DNA of 40,106 nt, from positions 1 to 40,106 of the forward strand of contig JBJENE010000044.1 in the NCBI GenBank assembly GCA_051880035.1, written 5' to 3'. The notes under the pieces are model-generated. The model was not told the DNA's origin, did not search any database, and was given only the letters and a program-made list of their open reading frames with translations. Made by a program: the position numbers and the translations under genes. The stretch comes from Eshraghiella sp051880035 (GTDB taxonomy: Bacteria > Bacillota > Clostridia > Lachnospirales > Lachnospiraceae). Shown one piece after another: positions 23,383-33,017 of the stretch (the stretch's first letter is position 1; every line of letters begins with the position of its first letter).

Positions 23383-24669
23383 ATGAGCAATTATAAGATT
23401 GAAACAAAATGTATTCAGAGCGGATACACCCCTAAGAAAGGCGAACCGAGGGTTTTACCTATTTACCAGAGTACCACATTCAAATATGATACCAGTGACC
23501 AGATGGGCAGATTATTTGATCTGGAGGATGAAGGATATTTTTATACAAGACTTCAGAATCCTACCAATGATGCCGTAGCGGCTAAGATATGTGACCTTGA
23601 AGGCGGTGTGGGTGCAATGCTTACTTCTTCAGGACAGGCTGCCAATTTCTATGCCATTTTTAATATCTGCGAGGCGGGAGACCATGTTGTGGCTTCATCA
23701 GCAATATACGGAGGAACATATAATCTTCTCGGAGTTACCATGAAAAAACTCGGTATTGACTGTACTTTTGTACCGCCTGAAGTAACGGAAGAAGAACTTA
23801 TGGCAGCATTTAAACCTAATACAAAGGTTCTTTTCGGAGAGACAATATCAAATCCGACACTGGATGTACTGGATATTGAAATGTTTGCCCGTGTAGCACA
23901 TAAGAACGGAGTGCCTCTTATTGTGGATAATACATTTGCAACACCGATTAACTGCAGACCGTTTGAGTTCGGTGTGGATATCGTAACACATTCAACCACA
24001 AAATACATGGACGGACATGCAACACAGGTAGGCGGCTGCATCGTTGACAGCGGAAATTTTGACTGGACGGCTCATAAGGATAAGTTCCCTGGACTTACCA
24101 CTCCGGATGAATCTTATCACGGAGTAACATATACCGAAAAATTCGGCAAAATGGCATATATCACAAAGGCAACAGTACAGCTTATGAGGGACCTTGGTTC
24201 AATTCCGTCACCTCAGAACTGCTTTTTACTGAATATCGGACTTGAAACACTCCATTTAAGAGTACCGCGTCATTGTTCAAATGCGCTTGAAGTTGCCAAA
24301 TTCCTTGAGTCAAATGAGAATGTGGCATGGGTAAATTATCCTGACCTTCCGAATGATAAATACCATGCACTTCAGCAGAAGTACATGCCTTCCGGAACCT
24401 GCGGCGTTGTTACTTTCGGACTTAAGGGCGGAAGAGAAGTTGCCAAGAAGTTCATGGACAACCTTAAACTGGGAGCTATCGTAACACATGTTGCGGACTG
24501 CAGAACTTCCGTTCTTCATCCTGCAAGCCATACCCACAGACAGATGACTGACGAACAGCTTCTTGCGGCAGGAGTTCGTCCTGACCTTATAAGATTTTCC
24601 GTAGGTATCGAAAATGTGGAAGACATCATTGCGGATATTAAACAGGCGATGGAAGCAGCTTTGGCATAA
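23383..24669 (+). CDS. metY: O-acetylhomoserine sulfhydrylase
   Basis: A PLP-dependent Cys/Met metabolism enzyme that makes homocysteine from O-acetylhomoserine and sulfide, in methionine synthesis. The 428 residues are typical of MetY, longer than MetB/MetC. Visible are QSTTFKYDTSDQMG, YFYTRLQNPTNDAVA, LTSSGQAANFYAIFN, AIYGGTYNLL, GETISNPTLDVLDI, LIVDNTFATP (PLP-ring Asp) and THSTTKYMDGHAT with the Schiff-base Lys. A long region near DWTAHKDKFPGLTTPDESYHG is characteristic of MetY. The AAAGGAG ribosome binding site is good. A strong terminator follows the stop. Confidence 0.96.
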   Translation: MSNYKIETKCIQSGYTPKKGEPRVLPIYQSTTFKYDTSDQMGRLFDLEDEGYFYTRLQNPTNDAVAAKICDLEGGVGAMLTSSGQAANFYAIFNICEAGDHVVASSAIYGGTYNLLGVTMKKLGIDCTFVPPEVTEEELMAAFKPNTKVLFGETISNPTLDVLDIEMFARVAHKNGVPLIVDNTFATPINCRPFEFGVDIVTHSTTKYMDGHATQVGGCIVDSGNFDWTAHKDKFPGLTTPDESYHGVTYTEKFGKMAYITKATVQLMRDLGSIPSPQNCFLLNIGLETLHLRVPRHCSNALEVAKFLESNENVAWVNYPDLPNDKYHALQQKYMPSGTCGVVTFGLKGGREVAKKFMDNLKLGAIVTHVADCRTSVLHPASHTHRQMTDEQLLAAGVRPDLIRFSVGIENVEDIIADIKQAMEAALA

Positions 24670-24689
24670 AATGATTCAGAATATGTTAT

Positions 24690-24727
24690 ATCACCTTCGG
24701 TAATAATTATACCGGAGGTGATTTTTT
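24690..24727 (+). terminator. Terminator hairpin fused to the tepA ribosome binding site
   Basis: ATCACCTTCGGTA (24690-24702) pairs with TACCGGAGGTGAT (24710-24722) over 13 positions with one wobble, around a seven-base AT loop. Six T follow (24722-24727), immediately before the ATG at 24728. The 3' arm contains GGAGGTGAT (24714-24722), the ribosome binding site of the next gene, so folding would both end transcription and hide the site. Confidence 0.85.
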
Positions 24728-25363
24728 ATGTCGGAAGAAATGAACAATTCCATAGATAAATACGGAATGAGTGAATCGGGAGGAGTAAGAATACTTTGTA
24801 TTACCGGAGAAATAGAGGGACATGATAATCTTTCAAAAGGAGAGAAAGCCACCCGTTACGAGCATATGCTTCCGCTTCTTGCCAATCTTGAATATGACAG
24901 GGAGGTAAAAGGTATTCTTTTTCTGATAAACACCATGGGAGGAGATGTGTCTGCCGGACTTGCACTTGCAGAAATGATAGCGGGTATGAAAACCCCTACT
25001 GTTTCACTTGTAATAGGGGACAGTCATTCCATAGGTGTTCCCATAGCCGTTTCCGCAGATTATTCCTTTATTGTTCCTTCCGCAACGGTGCTTTTACATC
25101 CGGTAAGGATGAACGGAATTGTTCCGGGAACCGAGCAGACTTACAGGCAGTTTCAGTCTATTCAGGACAGAATAATACATTTTATCTCAGCCCACAGCCA
25201 CTGTCCGGAAAATGAAGTTGAGGCTATGATGATGGAAAACAAAAATATAGCAAGGGACCTCGGAACAATTCTGGTGGGAAAAGAAGCTGTGGAGGCCGGA
25301 ATTATTGATGAAACGGGAACTGTAAGCGATGCATTTGAAAAATTGGACAGCATGATAAAATAA
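24728..25363 (+). CDS. tepA: ClpP-family serine protease, TepA-like
   Basis: A 211-residue ClpP/crotonase-fold protein. Residues GILFLINTMGGDVSAGLALAEMI form the oxyanion-region strand and helix. SLVIGDSHSIGVPIAVSADY carries the Ser nucleophile (HSIG), and VLLHPVRM carries the catalytic His. The N-terminus lacks the ClpP ClpX/A-docking pattern, and the whole resembles Bacillus TepA (YmfB) and the Clp-like protease found next to spoIIIE/ftsK. The neighbourhood here (uppP then ftsK) agrees. Its ribosome binding site is within a terminator hairpin, so its expression probably depends on read-through from metY. Confidence 0.9.
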   Translation: MSEEMNNSIDKYGMSESGGVRILCITGEIEGHDNLSKGEKATRYEHMLPLLANLEYDREVKGILFLINTMGGDVSAGLALAEMIAGMKTPTVSLVIGDSHSIGVPIAVSADYSFIVPSATVLLHPVRMNGIVPGTEQTYRQFQSIQDRIIHFISAHSHCPENEVEAMMMENKNIARDLGTILVGKEAVEAGIIDETGTVSDAFEKLDSMIK

Positions 25364-25377
25364 AGGGATTTTCCTAT

Positions 25378-25406
25378 TTGTAATCAGAGCAAAAAAATGT
25401 TATAAT
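25378..25406 (+). promoter_or_regulatory. Promoter of uppP
   Basis: TTGTAA (25378-25383), 17 bp, TATAAT (25401-25406), with TG at 25398-25399 making an extended -10. It lies 71 bp upstream of the uppP start. Confidence 0.8.
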
Positions 25407-25477
25407 CTAGAGTGGTTTATTGCGAAAATGAGAATCTGTATTCTGACATTATGCAGATAATCAAAGGAGGATAAGGA

Positions 25478-26353
25478 ATGAATGTACTAAAGGCTGCATT
25501 TATGGGAATCGTACACGGATTTTCTGAATTTTTGCCCATAAGCAGTTCGGGACATCTTGCATTACTGAAGCGTATTTTTAATTTGAATCCTGATTCGTTG
25601 GGATATTTTACCCTGATGCTTAATATCGGAACGCTTATTGCTGTTATTATTGCGTTCAGGGAAGATATATGGGGCATGATTCGGGAAACTTTCGGAATGC
25701 TTGCCACTGTTTTTGCAAATTTTCTTGTATTTCTCAAACGCAAAAGTGGGGATACAAGATATACATATTTCAAAATTATAAATTCTTCATATCGGAAGCT
25801 TGTGTTAATGATAATAATTTCCACCATTCCTACGGGGGTACTCGGAGTAGTTGGCAGGGAACTTGCTCACATGGCTTCAATGAATCTTCTTGTCGTGGGA
25901 TTATGTTTTGTACTTACGGCGGTTATGCTTTTCCTTGCGGACAAACATCCGGACGGAATGGTGAGGGTTAAGGATGCTCCTTTTTACACATCGTTTTTCA
26001 TAGGTACCGTACAGGGCGTTGCATCCATGCCCGGAATATCCAGAACCGGAGCCACGATTGCAGCGGGACTTATGTTCGGATATAACAAAAAACTGGCGGT
26101 AAAATACTCTTTCATTATGTATATACCGGCGGCAATCGGCTCTATTATAGTCGGATTTAAAGACCTTAAGGGTGAAGCATTCGGCTCCGCCAATCTTCCG
26201 GGATATCTGCTCGGAATGGTTCTGGCAGGAGTTACAGGTTATCTGGGAATTAAATTAATGCTCAGAATGATAAAAAATAAAAGATATATTGGATTTTCCG
26301 TGTACTGCCTTATTATTGGGCTGGTATCAATCGGAATTTTTGTATTTACATGA
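25478..26353 (+). CDS. uppP: Undecaprenyl-diphosphatase
   Basis: An integral membrane phosphatase (BacA type) that recycles undecaprenyl diphosphate, the lipid carrier of cell-wall precursors. Loss lowers and extra copies raise bacitracin tolerance in known species. The 291 residues contain the two catalytic motifs GFSEFLPISSSGHL (N-terminal) and MPGISRTGATIAAGL (C-terminal), plus about seven membrane segments. AAAGGAGG precedes the ATG. The gene has its own promoter and lies 15 bp before ftsK. Confidence 0.97.
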   Translation: MNVLKAAFMGIVHGFSEFLPISSSGHLALLKRIFNLNPDSLGYFTLMLNIGTLIAVIIAFREDIWGMIRETFGMLATVFANFLVFLKRKSGDTRYTYFKIINSSYRKLVLMIIISTIPTGVLGVVGRELAHMASMNLLVVGLCFVLTAVMLFLADKHPDGMVRVKDAPFYTSFFIGTVQGVASMPGISRTGATIAAGLMFGYNKKLAVKYSFIMYIPAAIGSIIVGFKDLKGEAFGSANLPGYLLGMVLAGVTGYLGIKLMLRMIKNKRYIGFSVYCLIIGLVSIGIFVFT

Positions 26354-26368
26354 AACGGGGGCTAAAAA

Positions 26369-29047
26369 ATGGCTACAGGAAGCAGAACAAAGCGTAAAAA
26401 TACCGGAAGCGGCAGTGCGGCCAGAAACGCATCTTCCGCCGGAAAAACAACGGGCACGAAAAGTCAGGCAAAAAGCCGCAGTAACAGTGGCAAAGCCGCA
26501 GGTAAGAAAAGTGCCAAATCAGTTAAAAGCGGCATAGGTAAGGAAGCAATACTCCTTATTTTTCTCGCTCTTTCAGTTATAATTTTTATTGCAAATTTCG
26601 GAGTCGGCGGAGTAGTGGGTGCTGCAATCAGTTCCTTTTTCTTCGGAGTGTTTGGCCTTATGGCATATGTTTTCCCTATACTTCTTTTTGCGGGAACAAT
26701 TTTTGCCATTTCCAACAAAAACAGTTCGGTTGCAAGAATTAAACTTATTACCGCAGCTTTAATACTGATTTTAATATGTACCCTTATCCAGCTTATAAGC
26801 GGCAACCATGCAGATGAATGGACATACGGACAATACTACAGGGAATCGGCAGCCATGAAAAAGGGCGGAGGTTTCCTTGGCGGTTCCGTATGCAAGGCTT
26901 TCTGTACATGGTTTGGAGTTGTAGGTGCTTACATAATAGACATTGTGCTGATTATAATTGCAATTGTTATTATAACAGAACGGTCGTTTATCGGCGGCAT
27001 CAAAAAAGGCAGTAAAAAGGTATACGATACAGCCAGACATGATGTGGAACAGTATCGTGAAGATGCTTCCGTAAAACGCAGGGAAAGAGAAGAAAAGAAA
27101 GAAATAAGGCTTAAGCGTCATGGGCGTAAAACATGGGGCGTATCACTTGAAAGAATCAGTCCTAAAAAGGAGGACGGTGGTGGGGATATCAGGGAAATTA
27201 CTCCGGATAATCTTAAAAATGAGGCTTCATTCAGATTTGAACCTGCCGCCGCAAGAGATACGGATGATGTCATTACCGACTATGAACAGGATTTATACGA
27301 CGGAGCAAAGGATGTAACCTCCATGGCTATGCGTCATTACGAAGAAGAGCAAAGCGATGCATTCCAGACATACACGGGCGAAGAACAAGATATCCCATAT
27401 GATACAGATTTTATTGACAAAAGTCTTGTTATGGAAGAATATGCCAAGGAAGAGGCTGAAAGAAAGGCATCCTCGGGCAAATCGTCTCAGGGAACAGACC
27501 GTGGACAGAGTACGGCGGACAATATGACGGAATCTGTAAAGCCGGAGCAGTCCATTGAAAATGTTATCAAAAAACAACCAAAAAAACCTAAGAAATATGT
27601 ATTCCCTCCAATCAGCCTTTTAAAACGCTCGGGAGGAAATACGGCGGGAGCCGGTTCTGATGAACTTAGGTCCACCTCCATGAAACTTCAGCAGACTTTA
27701 GCCAATTTCGGCGTAAAGGTAACGGTTACGGATGTAAGCTGCGGACCGGCTGTTACAAGGTATGAAATACAGCCTGAGCAGGGCGTTAAAGTCAGCAAAA
27801 TCGTATCCCTCGCTGATGATATCAAGCTTAATCTTGCTGCAGCTGATATACGAATTGAAGCCCCGATTCCGGGTAAAGCGGCAGTGGGAATAGAAGTTCC
27901 GAATAAAGTTACCTCAGGCGTAATGTTAGGTGACCTGATTGCAGGAAGGGACTTTAAAAACCATCCGTCCCTTATTGCTTTTGCGGCAGGTAAAGATATA
28001 GCAGGTAAAACCGTTCTTGCGGATATTGCCAAAATGCCGCATCTGCTCATTGCCGGTGCCACAGGTTCAGGTAAATCGGTATGTATTAATACGATTATTA
28101 TGAGTATACTTTACAGAGCCAGACCGGATGAAGTTAAAATGATTATGGTAGACCCTAAAGTGGTTGAATTAAGTGTGTATAACGGAATCCCTCATCTGAT
28201 GATTCCTGTTGTCACCGATCCTAAGAAAGCCGCGGAGGCACTTAACTGGGCTGTAAAGGAAATGAGTGACAGATATCAGAAATTTGCATTGTTTGGAGTC
28301 AGGGATCTGAAAGGATATAATGAAAAGGTTGATTCGATTCAGGATATAGAGGATGAGAATAAACCGATAAGACTGCCTCAGATAGTAATTATTATCGATG
28401 AGTTAGCGGACCTTATGATGGTTTCATCCAATGAGGTTGAGGATGCAATTGTAAGACTTGCACAGCTTGCAAGAGCGGCAGGAATTCATCTTATAATCGC
28501 CACCCAGAGACCGAGTGTCAATGTCATTACAGGACTTATTAAGGCCAATGTTCCGTCCAGAATAGCATTTTCCGTTTCATCGGGAATTGATTCAAGAACA
28601 ATTATTGATATGAACGGTGCCGAAAAACTGCTTGGAAAGGGCGATATGCTTTTCTATCCGCAGGGATATCAAAAACCTGCCAGAGTGCAGGGCGCATTTG
28701 TATCCGATGAAGAAGTTACGGCGGTAACGGAATTTTTGAAGGAGCATTGCGACCCGGTGGAATACAGTGAAGAGGTCTCTAACCATGTAAGCGGAGGAGG
28801 CACAGGCTCCCAGGGCACAGGCGGAGATGATAACGACCCGTATTTTGCAGATGCGGGAAGATTCATCATAGAAAAAGAAAGAGCTTCAATCGGCAATCTC
28901 CAGAGGCAGTTTAAAATAGGTTTTAACAGGGCTGCCAGAATTATGGACCAGCTTTGCGATGCAAAGGTTGTGGGCCCGGAAGAAGGAACCAAGCCGAGAA
29001 AAGTTTTAATGACAATGGAAGAATTTGAAGAATATCTTAATAACTAA
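26369..29047 (+). CDS. ftsK: FtsK/SpoIIIE DNA translocase
   Basis: An 892-residue motor that pumps chromosomal DNA through the division septum. In order: a Lys/Ser/Gly-rich basic tail (first ~58 residues), four membrane spans (e.g. AILLIFLALSVIIFIANFGV, GLMAYVFPILLFAGTIFAI, ITAALILILICTLIQLISG, VGAYIIDIVLIIIAIVIIT), and a charged linker. Then come the alpha/beta motor (Walker A GATGSGKS near residue 566; Walker B IVIIIDELADLMM; TQRPSVNVITGLIKANVPSR) and the C-terminal gamma winged helix (GRFIIEKERASIGNLQRQFKIGFNRA) that reads polar KOPS/SRS sites. It is full length. In sporulating Clostridia the same gene serves forespore DNA transfer, but no other sporulation gene is in view. Confidence 0.97.
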   Translation: MATGSRTKRKNTGSGSAARNASSAGKTTGTKSQAKSRSNSGKAAGKKSAKSVKSGIGKEAILLIFLALSVIIFIANFGVGGVVGAAISSFFFGVFGLMAYVFPILLFAGTIFAISNKNSSVARIKLITAALILILICTLIQLISGNHADEWTYGQYYRESAAMKKGGGFLGGSVCKAFCTWFGVVGAYIIDIVLIIIAIVIITERSFIGGIKKGSKKVYDTARHDVEQYREDASVKRREREEKKEIRLKRHGRKTWGVSLERISPKKEDGGGDIREITPDNLKNEASFRFEPAAARDTDDVITDYEQDLYDGAKDVTSMAMRHYEEEQSDAFQTYTGEEQDIPYDTDFIDKSLVMEEYAKEEAERKASSGKSSQGTDRGQSTADNMTESVKPEQSIENVIKKQPKKPKKYVFPPISLLKRSGGNTAGAGSDELRSTSMKLQQTLANFGVKVTVTDVSCGPAVTRYEIQPEQGVKVSKIVSLADDIKLNLAAADIRIEAPIPGKAAVGIEVPNKVTSGVMLGDLIAGRDFKNHPSLIAFAAGKDIAGKTVLADIAKMPHLLIAGATGSGKSVCINTIIMSILYRARPDEVKMIMVDPKVVELSVYNGIPHLMIPVVTDPKKAAEALNWAVKEMSDRYQKFALFGVRDLKGYNEKVDSIQDIEDENKPIRLPQIVIIIDELADLMMVSSNEVEDAIVRLAQLARAAGIHLIIATQRPSVNVITGLIKANVPSRIAFSVSSGIDSRTIIDMNGAEKLLGKGDMLFYPQGYQKPARVQGAFVSDEEVTAVTEFLKEHCDPVEYSEEVSNHVSGGGTGSQGTGGDDNDPYFADAGRFIIEKERASIGNLQRQFKIGFNRAARIMDQLCDAKVVGPEEGTKPRKVLMTMEEFEEYLNN

Positions 29048-29065
29048 AAGAATGGAGGATATGTT

Positions 29066-30742
29066 ATGGCAAAGTCAGATATTGAAATTGCACAGGAAGC
29101 AAAAATGGAGCACATAAAAGATGTGGCTGCCAAAATCGGTGTTCACGAGGATGAACTGGAATTTTACGGTAAATATAAGGCAAAACTTTCCGATGAACTT
29201 GAGGAAAGAATATCAGGAAATCCTGACGGTAAGCTGATTCTTGTTACCGCAATCAACCCTACTCCTGCCGGAGAAGGCAAGACCACAATAAGCATAGGTC
29301 TTACCCAGGCACTTAATAAACTTGGTAAAAAAGCGGTTTGTGCATTAAGAGAGCCGTCATTAGGACCATGTTTCGGTGTAAAGGGCGGTGCGGCCGGCGG
29401 CGGCTATTCCCAGGTCGTTCCGATGGAAGACTTAAACCTTCATTTTACAGGTGATTTTCATGCCATTACAAGTGCCAACAATCTTCTTGCCGCTATGCTT
29501 GACAATCACATTCAGCAGGGCAATAAGTTAAGAATTGATACAAGACAGGTTGTATGGAAACGCTGTGTGGATATGAATGACCGTGTGCTCAGAAATATTG
29601 TTGTGGGTCTCGGTTCCAAATCCGACGGTGTGGTAAGAGAAGATCATTTTATAATTACCGTTGCTTCCGAGATTATGGCAATTTTATGTCTTGCCAAAGA
29701 TATGTCCGATTTAAAGAAACGACTTTCAAGAATTATTGTCGCATATAATTTTGACGGAGAACCTGTTACCGCAGGAGAACTTAATGCAACAGGAGCGATG
29801 GCAGCACTTCTTAAGGATGCCATTAAACCTAATATGATTCAGACACTTGAGAATACTCCGGCTCTGGTTCACGGAGGCCCGTTTGCAAACATTGCCCACG
29901 GATGTAACAGTGTGAGGGCAACGAGGACCGCATTAAAGCTGGCTGACTATGTGGTTACGGAAGCAGGATTCGGTGCTGATTTGGGAGCTGAAAAGTTCCT
30001 TGATATCAAGTGCCGTATGGCAGGACTTGTACCTGATACAATCGTTATTGTTGCTACGGTAAGAGCTTTAAAATATAACGGCGGTGTCAAAAAAGATGAC
30101 CTGGGTACGGAGAATGTGGAAGCTTTGAAGAAGGGTATTGTAAACCTTGATAAGCATATAAGCAATATGCAGAATTTCGGGGTTAATGTAGTTGTTACCC
30201 TTAATGCTTTCTTAACCGATACGGAGGCAGAACATAACTTCATTAAAGAGCATGTTGAAGCAATGGGATGTGAATTTGCTCTCGCCAATGTATGGGCAGA
30301 GGGCGGTAACGGCGGTATTGAGCTTGCCCAAAAGGTTATTAAGTCAATTGAGAAACCTCACGGAGAATTTAAATTCACATATGAGGATGACATGCTCCTT
30401 AAAGATAAAATAAATGCTATCGCAACCAAAATATACGGAGCCGACGGGGTAACATTTACTCCGGCAGCCTCTAAGATGTTAGACCGGCTTGAAGATATGG
30501 GATTCGGAAAACTGCCAGTATGTATGGCTAAGACCCAGTATTCTTTATCTGATGACCCGACTAAGCTTGGAAGACCTGAAAATTTCACGGTTAACATAAG
30601 AGAAGTATATGTTAATGCAGGAGCAGGATTTGTGGTGGCAATTACCGGTTCAATTATGACAATGCCGGGACTCCCTAAAGTACCTGCTGCGGAAGGTATT
30701 GATTATGACGAAGTTAATAACCGCATAACCGGTTTGTTTTAA
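29066..30742 (+). CDS. fhs: Formate-tetrahydrofolate ligase
   Basis: An ATP-dependent enzyme making 10-formyl-THF from formate and THF, both for biosynthesis and in the acetogenic methyl branch. The 558 residues match the family length. Motifs include TAINPTPAGEGKTTISIGL (P-loop-like), ALREPSLGPCFGVKGGAAGGGYSQVVPMEDLNLHFTGD (split at will; highly conserved), FANIAHGCNS and GGNGGIELAQKV. It is 18 bp after ftsK and 11 bp before murF. With FolD nearby it supplies formyl groups used by Fmt downstream. Presence alone does not prove acetogenesis. Confidence 0.97.
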   Translation: MAKSDIEIAQEAKMEHIKDVAAKIGVHEDELEFYGKYKAKLSDELEERISGNPDGKLILVTAINPTPAGEGKTTISIGLTQALNKLGKKAVCALREPSLGPCFGVKGGAAGGGYSQVVPMEDLNLHFTGDFHAITSANNLLAAMLDNHIQQGNKLRIDTRQVVWKRCVDMNDRVLRNIVVGLGSKSDGVVREDHFIITVASEIMAILCLAKDMSDLKKRLSRIIVAYNFDGEPVTAGELNATGAMAALLKDAIKPNMIQTLENTPALVHGGPFANIAHGCNSVRATRTALKLADYVVTEAGFGADLGAEKFLDIKCRMAGLVPDTIVIVATVRALKYNGGVKKDDLGTENVEALKKGIVNLDKHISNMQNFGVNVVVTLNAFLTDTEAEHNFIKEHVEAMGCEFALANVWAEGGNGGIELAQKVIKSIEKPHGEFKFTYEDDMLLKDKINAIATKIYGADGVTFTPAASKMLDRLEDMGFGKLPVCMAKTQYSLSDDPTKLGRPENFTVNIREVYVNAGAGFVVAITGSIMTMPGLPKVPAAEGIDYDEVNNRITGLF

Positions 30743-30753
30743 GGGGAGATAAT

Positions 30754-32127
30754 ATGCAGGATTTTTATGTTAAAGATATTGTAAGGGCTACGGGAGGCAC
30801 CCTCCTTTGCGGAAGCGAAGAAGTATGTACCGAAACGGTAAGCACGGATTCCAACCATATCGGGGAAAAGTGTCTTTTTGTCCCGATAATAGGAGAAAGA
30901 GTGGATGCACATCAGTTTATTGACGGAGCCATAGATAACGGTGCGGTGGCTGTGCTGACGAGCGAACATGATGATATGGATTCCGATATACCGTATATCA
31001 GGGTTGATAATACCACAATGGCACTCCAGAATCTTGGAAGGGTATACGGCGAGGAAATGCACATTCCCAAAATAGGAATAACAGGAAGTGTGGGTAAAAC
31101 CACTACCAAAGAAATGATTGCCTGTGCACTTTCGGCAGGAATGAAGGTTTTTAAAACTTCCGGAAACAATAACAGCCAGATAGGGGTTCCGCTTACTCTT
31201 TTGAAAATTGCCAAAGAAGATGAGATAGCCGTAATCGAGATGGGAATGAGCATGCCGGGAGAGATGATAAGACTTTCCAAGCTTCTTACCCTGGATTGTG
31301 CGGTTGTAACCAACATAGGAGTTTCGCATATTGAACAACTGAAAACACAGGACGGAATCTGCGAGGAAAAATTCCATATTGCAGATGCCCTTACAAAGGG
31401 CGGGGTTGTGTTCTTAAACGGGGATGACCCGGTAATTATGAAACACCGCCATGAACTTGCCTTTGATACGGTACTTTTCGGGCTTGATGCAGATAACGAT
31501 TACAGGGCTTCGGATATAAAAGTGTGTGACGGAGGAATTAATTTTAACATAACGGTAAAAGACGGCAGTACTTATCCTGCAAGACTTAACGTTCTCGGAG
31601 TACACAATGTGCGGAATGCGCTTGTGTCCGTTGCCGTTGCCGAAAGATATAATATTCCCGTTAAAGCTGCACTGGCTGCACTGGAACAATATAACGGTGT
31701 AAGCATGAGACAGGAAATTACAGTTAAGGACGGCATAACTTTTATTGACGATTCATACAACGCCAGTCCGGATTCCATGAAAGCCGGAATAGATGTACTC
31801 TGTTCGGTTGATGCACAGGGAAAGAAGATTGCCGTTCTTGCGGATATGTTAGAGTTAGGAGTAAAGGCGCGTGAATACCACAAGGAAGTAGGTTCCCACA
31901 TAAGTAAATCCGCTGTGGATGAACTTGTGCTTTTTGGCGAACTGGCAGAAGCTATAGGCGAAGGCGCTGCCTTAAACGCAGGAATTAAGATAACCTCATT
32001 TGACAGCAGGGAGGCAATAAACTCTTACCTTGAAAAGAATTTGCAACCGGGAGATGCTGTTTTGTTTAAAGGCTCAAGAGGTATGAAATTAAACGAATGT
32101 GCAGACTATTTTGTGAAGGAGAAATAA
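30754..32127 (+). CDS. murF: UDP-MurNAc-tripeptide-D-Ala-D-Ala ligase
   Basis: A cytoplasmic Mur ligase that adds D-Ala-D-Ala to the UDP-MurNAc-tripeptide to complete the pentapeptide precursor. The 457 residues show the N-terminal UDP-binding domain, the central ATP loop GITGSVGKTTTKEMI, EMGMSMPGEM, TNIGVSHIEQL, and the C-terminal FIDDSYNASPDSMKAGI and VLADMLELG motifs diagnostic of MurF. It lies 11 bp after fhs and one base before folD, so translation is probably coupled. Confidence 0.97.
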   Translation: MQDFYVKDIVRATGGTLLCGSEEVCTETVSTDSNHIGEKCLFVPIIGERVDAHQFIDGAIDNGAVAVLTSEHDDMDSDIPYIRVDNTTMALQNLGRVYGEEMHIPKIGITGSVGKTTTKEMIACALSAGMKVFKTSGNNNSQIGVPLTLLKIAKEDEIAVIEMGMSMPGEMIRLSKLLTLDCAVVTNIGVSHIEQLKTQDGICEEKFHIADALTKGGVVFLNGDDPVIMKHRHELAFDTVLFGLDADNDYRASDIKVCDGGINFNITVKDGSTYPARLNVLGVHNVRNALVSVAVAERYNIPVKAALAALEQYNGVSMRQEITVKDGITFIDDSYNASPDSMKAGIDVLCSVDAQGKKIAVLADMLELGVKAREYHKEVGSHISKSAVDELVLFGELAEAIGEGAALNAGIKITSFDSREAINSYLEKNLQPGDAVLFKGSRGMKLNECADYFVKEK

Positions 32128-32128
32128 A

Positions 32129-32989
32129 ATGGCAAAAATAATTGACGGAAAACTTATTTCAAAACAGATTAAAGACGAACTTAAAGATAAAGTAGCCGAA
32201 TACAAAAATAACGGAGTCGAAATTACCCTTGCGGTAATCCAGGTGGGTAATGATCCGGCTTCCTGCGTATATGTAGGTAATAAAAAGAAAGCCTGCGAAT
32301 ATATAGGAATTAATTCCCTTTCATATGAACTGGAAGAAAATACTACCGAAGAAGAACTTTTAAAACTTATAAATGAACTTAACGAAAGAGAAGATGTTAA
32401 CGGAATTCTCGTACAGCTTCCGCTTCCTTCACATATTAATGAAGATACCGTGATTAAAGCCATATCTCCGAAGAAAGATGTGGACGGTTTCCACCCTCAG
32501 AGTGTGGGCGCGTTAAGCATAGGACAGCCGGGATTCGTATCATGTACTCCTGCAGGCATAATAGAGCTTCTTAAGAGAAGCGGAATTGAAATCGCAGGCA
32601 AGGAGTGTGTGGTTGTGGGCAGAAGCAATATAGTAGGAAAGCCTATGGCTCTTTTACTTCTTCGTGAAAACGGAACTGTTACAATAACCCATTCCAGAAC
32701 GGCTGATTTAAAATCCGTTACCAAAAGAGCGGATATCCTTGTGGTTGCCATTGGTAAACCGAAATTCATTACAAAAGAATATGTAAAAGAAGGAGCAGCG
32801 GTAATCGATGTGGGAATCCACAGAATGGGCACAAGCGATACAGGTAAGAGTATTCTGTGCGGAGATGTGGATTATGATGATGTGGAACCGGTTGCAGGAG
32901 CAATCACTCCGGTACCGGGCGGAGTAGGACCTATGACGATTGCCATGCTTATGAACAACTGTGTAGAGTCTGTTAAACTTCAGAAATAG
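32129..32989 (+). CDS. folD: Methylene-THF dehydrogenase / methenyl-THF cyclohydrolase
   Basis: A bifunctional one-carbon enzyme converting 5,10-methylene-THF to 10-formyl-THF, and back, using NAD(P). The 286 residues include the catalytic YVGNKKKAC (Tyr-x3-Lys), VQLPLPSHI, PKKDVDGFHP, the dinucleotide loop VGRSNIVGKPMALLL, HSRT, and the PVPGGVGPMTIAML C-terminus. It starts one base after the murF stop and is followed by murE after 28 bp. Confidence 0.97.
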   Translation: MAKIIDGKLISKQIKDELKDKVAEYKNNGVEITLAVIQVGNDPASCVYVGNKKKACEYIGINSLSYELEENTTEEELLKLINELNEREDVNGILVQLPLPSHINEDTVIKAISPKKDVDGFHPQSVGALSIGQPGFVSCTPAGIIELLKRSGIEIAGKECVVVGRSNIVGKPMALLLLRENGTVTITHSRTADLKSVTKRADILVVAIGKPKFITKEYVKEGAAVIDVGIHRMGTSDTGKSILCGDVDYDDVEPVAGAITPVPGGVGPMTIAMLMNNCVESVKLQK

Positions 32990-33017
32990 GTGATATTTTA
33001 CCTGAAAGGCGTATAAA

